Made by a program: the position numbers and the translations under genes
The notes under the pieces: model-generated
Seen by the model: the letters and a program-made list of their open reading frames with translations, nothing else
Told to the model about the DNA's origin: nothing
The model's database searches: none
Shown: positions 62,501 through 64,000 of the stretch, piece by piece
Layout of the letters: each line of letters begins with the position of its first letter
Position numbering within the stretch: position 1 is the first letter of the stretch
From: Volvox africanus
Lineage: Eukaryota; Chlorophyta; Chlorophyceae; Chlamydomonadales; Volvocaceae
Assembly: GCA_030268105.1 (NCBI GenBank)
Contig: BSDZ01000024.1
Location: 930,001 to 994,000 of the forward strand
DNA length: 64,000 bases
Direction: 5' to 3'

Positions 62501-64000
62501 TGTGTATGTGCTATACCTTGTAGTATAGCGGCGGCATGGTCACTCCCTCGGTGACGTAACGATAAAACTGGGGGGCCACGAGCTCCAAAACCACATCCCG
62601 AGAGCCTGAGGCAAACACAGCAGCAGCAGCAGCAGTAGAGGTGGTGGTGACGGCGAAGGTGGCGGTCGATATCACCACCCATTCCCCAACAACTACTCAG
62701 CCCACCTTACGACGGTTAATGAAGGTACGGCACTCATCAAGCACTCCCCGCAATATGAAGCATAAGGCCCGCCATATCATGAGCCCACAAAACCAGTAAC
62801 ACTCTTACCCTTATAGCTCCCAGCAAGTCTTTTGACAACAACAAGCACATGTCATAACCAACCTGGATCCACCAACAGAATCTCTGAGAGCCCGTCGTAC
62901 AGTGCGGCTCGTACGGCAGCTTGCTGACCGAGGGCGCGACGCAGGAAGCCCTGTGAACGAACAGATCACGACGACATTGGGACGACAGAGATCTGTTGGG
63001 ACGAGCGAGATCGGCATGAATGAGGTCCAGGCTCCCGGCGGCAAGCATGCACGGATGCCGCATGCGCGATCCGGCTTCCTCCGCGATCCTTTTTAATATT
63101 TTTGGACGTCATACACACCTGCAGCTCATGTTGAAGACTGACGCCCTCGCCACTGGCCAACGCCTGCATCTGGCTGAGGGAGGACTGAAGGGGAGGGGGG
63201 GAGGGGCAATGACACAGACGAGTGGGAGCAGGGGCGGGAGGGAAAGGCACAAATCCGAGGGATGAGGGGAGGAGATAGAAAGGTGCTGTTGGAAGAGGAC
63301 GGAGTCAGGGCTCCCGCTCTGGATGGTGCGCGGGAACAACTGTAAACTGTAAACTGGAAAGGGGAAAGGGGAAAGGGGAAGGGGAAATTGGCGACTGTTG
63401 CAGGACGGGACGGGATATTAGCATTAGCACTCGCAACAGTAGCCAGGAGGGACAAAGGAGGGTCACACGCAACATAACATACACACACGCGGACAGACCT
63501 GGCTGCATGATGGCTGACTAAAACTTGGCATTGCCGCGGCCGCCGCCGCCCGCAGCTGCTCCTCGTCCTTTGCCACCCCGCCACCCGCCGCAGCTCGCAG
63601 CTGCTGCACCAAGATGAAGAGGAAGCCGCGCACTGCCACAAGCCTGGGGAGGGCCCCCCGGGAGGGTGGGGTGACGGGGGGTGTGCGTGACGGGGAGACG
63701 AAGGGGAGAGTGGGTTGTAGAAAAAAGCTTACCAGAGCACAGGAGCAATGCACTCACGGGTCGCGTAACGCGTAGTGCAAGCATTGAAGTACCTGGTATT
63801 AGTTGGGAATCACAAATGTGCAATGTAATTAATCATACACAATGTATAACCAGACGGTTGGCGAATGGTTGATAACCACCTCGTCGTGCCGTACCCACTG
63901 ACTTACCGGCTTGACGCCTCCCTGGAGAACATGACCTTCCGCAGCAGCATCACCATATGGTCCGCCAGGTCCCGGCGGCAGCGAGCTAACGGCCACAGCC
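47393..64000 (-). CDS. FANCI: FANCI homologue, 5' end outside window
   Basis: FANCI pairs with FANCD2 as the DNA clamp of the Fanconi anaemia crosslink-repair pathway. 23 exons: 63907-64000, 63499-63643, 63119-63169, 62863-62950, 62517-62605, 56636-56908, 55010-55135, 54162-54222, 53764-53868, 53621-53652, 53200-53448, 52699-52995, 52109-52369, 51802-51906, 51383-51484, 51083-51149, 50785-50870, 50236-50398, 49677-49888, 49030-49111, 48458-48699, 47867-47914, 47393-47536 (TGA). All GT-AG and phase-consistent, giving 1,039 residues. In order it shows VMLLRKVMFSRE, LVAVRGFLFIL, the SQ cluster FSQPSCSQ, GFLRRALGQQAAVRAALYDG, VVLLEPLPALLACVRRLV, LRCEAEHFDLN, and the C-terminal VNLMQGAKRSTNRDFQI. 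These follow the order of the vertebrate protein from about residue 510 to the end. Gly/Ala-rich insertions between helices make it longer than animal FANCI. Confidence 0.92.
47867..47914 (-). CDS. FANCI: 48 bp FANCI exon
   Basis: Acceptor ACGTGCAG, frame IEEWEKHLLSLEKAFK, donor AAG|GTATGA. Matches the IE-x-(Y/W)-EK-x-L helix near the FANCI C-terminus, confirming this very small exon. Confidence 0.88.
48066..48205. repeat. Copy of the dispersed repeat (FANCI intron)
   Basis: Related to 5887-6030; see that entry. It lies in the intron between exons 48458-48699 and 47867-47914. Confidence 0.5.
50022..50116. repeat. (agccc)n pentanucleotide array in a FANCI intron
   Basis: About 19 perfect copies of agccc. 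Confidence 0.92.
50658..50697. repeat. (cac)n tract in a FANCI intron
   Basis: About ten cac triplets just upstream (in transcription) of exon 50236-50398. Confidence 0.85.
51303..51340. repeat. TTTTAGGG telomere-like tract in a FANCI intron
   Basis: tttttagggttttagggttttagggtttaa: three near-perfect copies of the Chlamydomonas-type telomere unit. Confidence 0.75.
53960..54092. repeat. gatatgataaaa minisatellite in a FANCI intron
   Basis: Tandem gatatgat(aaaa/ctgat) units, AT-rich against the GC-rich surroundings. Confidence 0.8.
54418..54510. repeat. CA-rich microsatellite
   Basis: acacac and acacgc units within the same FANCI intron. Confidence 0.85.
54633..54955. repeat. (ctgcac)n/(cctaccctac) compound minisatellite in a FANCI intron
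   Basis: ctgcac hexamers broken regularly by caccctaccctac, about 320 bp. Pro/Tyr/Thr/Cys open frames on the plus strand are artefacts. Confidence 0.9.
55136..56635 (-). other. 1.5 kb FANCI intron
   Basis: No exon seen. Contains a short gt-rich tract (55335-55370) only. Confidence 0.6.
56636..56908 (-). CDS. FANCI: FANCI exon downstream of the minisatellite intron
   Basis: Acceptor CATTCACAG, frame LLVAGGAGGSDPVVLLEPLP, then ALLACVRRLVALCRD and an acidic stretch (LADEDAADEDVVMVEDADDE), donor CAG|GTAAGC; 91 codons, phase 0-0. Matches the family's EP-x-x-x-LL-x-C-(I/V) helix followed by an acidic loop. Confidence 0.88.
57042..62452. repeat. 21 bp minisatellite, about 257 copies, in a FANCI intron
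   Basis: Unit ggtgcgggggaagacgggga t (21 bp). The commonest variant has a instead of g at position 1 (gatagtgc). Six units are 22 bp (gataggtgc, near 58795, 58963, 59005, 59407, 60457, 60605) and one near 62352 has a shorter G-run. Copies at the right end (62160-62452) are the most diverged. Since 21 is divisible by 3 and the unit has no stop, several frames stay open for kilobases; none is a gene. Runs of 5 and 4 G on the plus strand with loops of 5 and 7 fit quadruplex motifs. Confidence 0.95.
62517..62605 (-). CDS. FANCI: FANCI exon upstream of the minisatellite intron
   Basis: Acceptor TTGCCTCAG (phase 1), frame SRDVVLELVAPQFYRYVTEG then VTMPPLYYK, donor AAG|GTATAG. Its intron is 5,608 bp. 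Confidence 0.85.
63499..63643 (-). CDS. FANCI: FANCI exon with SQ cluster
   Basis: Frame LVAVRGFLFILVQQLRAAAG to AAMPSFSQPSCSQ, donor CAG|GTCTGT. Two SQ dipeptides near the end occupy the place of the ATR-phosphorylated S/TQ cluster in vertebrate FANCI. Confidence 0.82.
63907..64000 (-). CDS. FANCI: FANCI exon with the candidate monoubiquitination lysine
   Basis: Frame LWPLARCRRDLADHMVMLL then RKVMFSREASSR, donor CCG|GTAAGT (phase 2). The Lys codon at 63938-63936 in LLRK-VMF aligns, by my recall of the family, with the conserved LRK lysine that is monoubiquitinated (Lys523 in human). Confidence 0.85.

Noticed and set aside
57007..62682. A 1,891-residue open frame of TIPVFPR/SPSSPAP repeats, and MVRGKTG repeats on the other strand
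   Set aside because: It is the 21 bp minisatellite read through in frames without stops; it crosses real FANCI splice sites and lies in an intron.

Overview
The window is nuclear DNA of a green alga, most likely volvocine. Supporting signs are GC-rich coding DNA cut into many short exons by canonical GT-AG introns, TGTAA polyadenylation signals 220-240 nt after two stop codons, TTTTAGGG-type telomere-like tracts inside introns, and abundant simple repeats. All recognised host genes lie on the minus strand. I built the gene models by hand, joining exons only where splice sites and reading phase agree; very few of these exons are visible as plain open reading frames.

From right to left along transcription there are three host genes. 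(1) 47393-64000 (5' end beyond the window) is the C-terminal two thirds of a FANCI homologue, 23 phase-consistent exons. It keeps the LRK lysine and an SQ cluster characteristic of the family. One of its introns is filled by a 5.4 kb array of about 257 copies of a G-rich 21 bp minisatellite. (2) 9191-45843 is a giant gene of about 27 exons and roughly 5,300 codons. Its N-terminus carries a degenerate EF-hand and a p25-alpha (TPPP-like) domain. The middle is an array of twelve large alanine-rich coiled-coil module exons, all symmetric phase 0-0, followed by short coiled-coil exons and a stop. (3) 804-8335 (3' end beyond the window) is a paralogue with the same split p25-alpha domain but a Pro/Ser/Gln-rich N-terminus and no module array in view.

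The standout is inside gene 2. A 3,391 bp AT-rich block of bacterial DNA sits in an intron between two module exons. It carries, in operon order, remnants or intact copies of traN, traF, traH, a mazF-like fragment, a phospholipase D-like gene and traD: a piece of an F-type conjugative element resembling the Rickettsiales amplified genetic element (RAGE). Insert plus two module exons form a 6,342 bp unit repeated three times almost identically, with a fourth partial copy. A paralogous intron at 18555-19025 is the unoccupied site: the insertion replaced only 3 bp. So one window records a bacterial-to-alga transfer, its decay, and its later amplification as a passenger of exon duplication.

The host genes look like an interstrand-crosslink repair factor (FANCI) and two putative microtubule-associated proteins; I see no functional link between them. 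The bacterial genes lie in the same orientation as the host gene, so they would be transcribed as intron sequence. No tRNA, rRNA or CRISPR was recognised.
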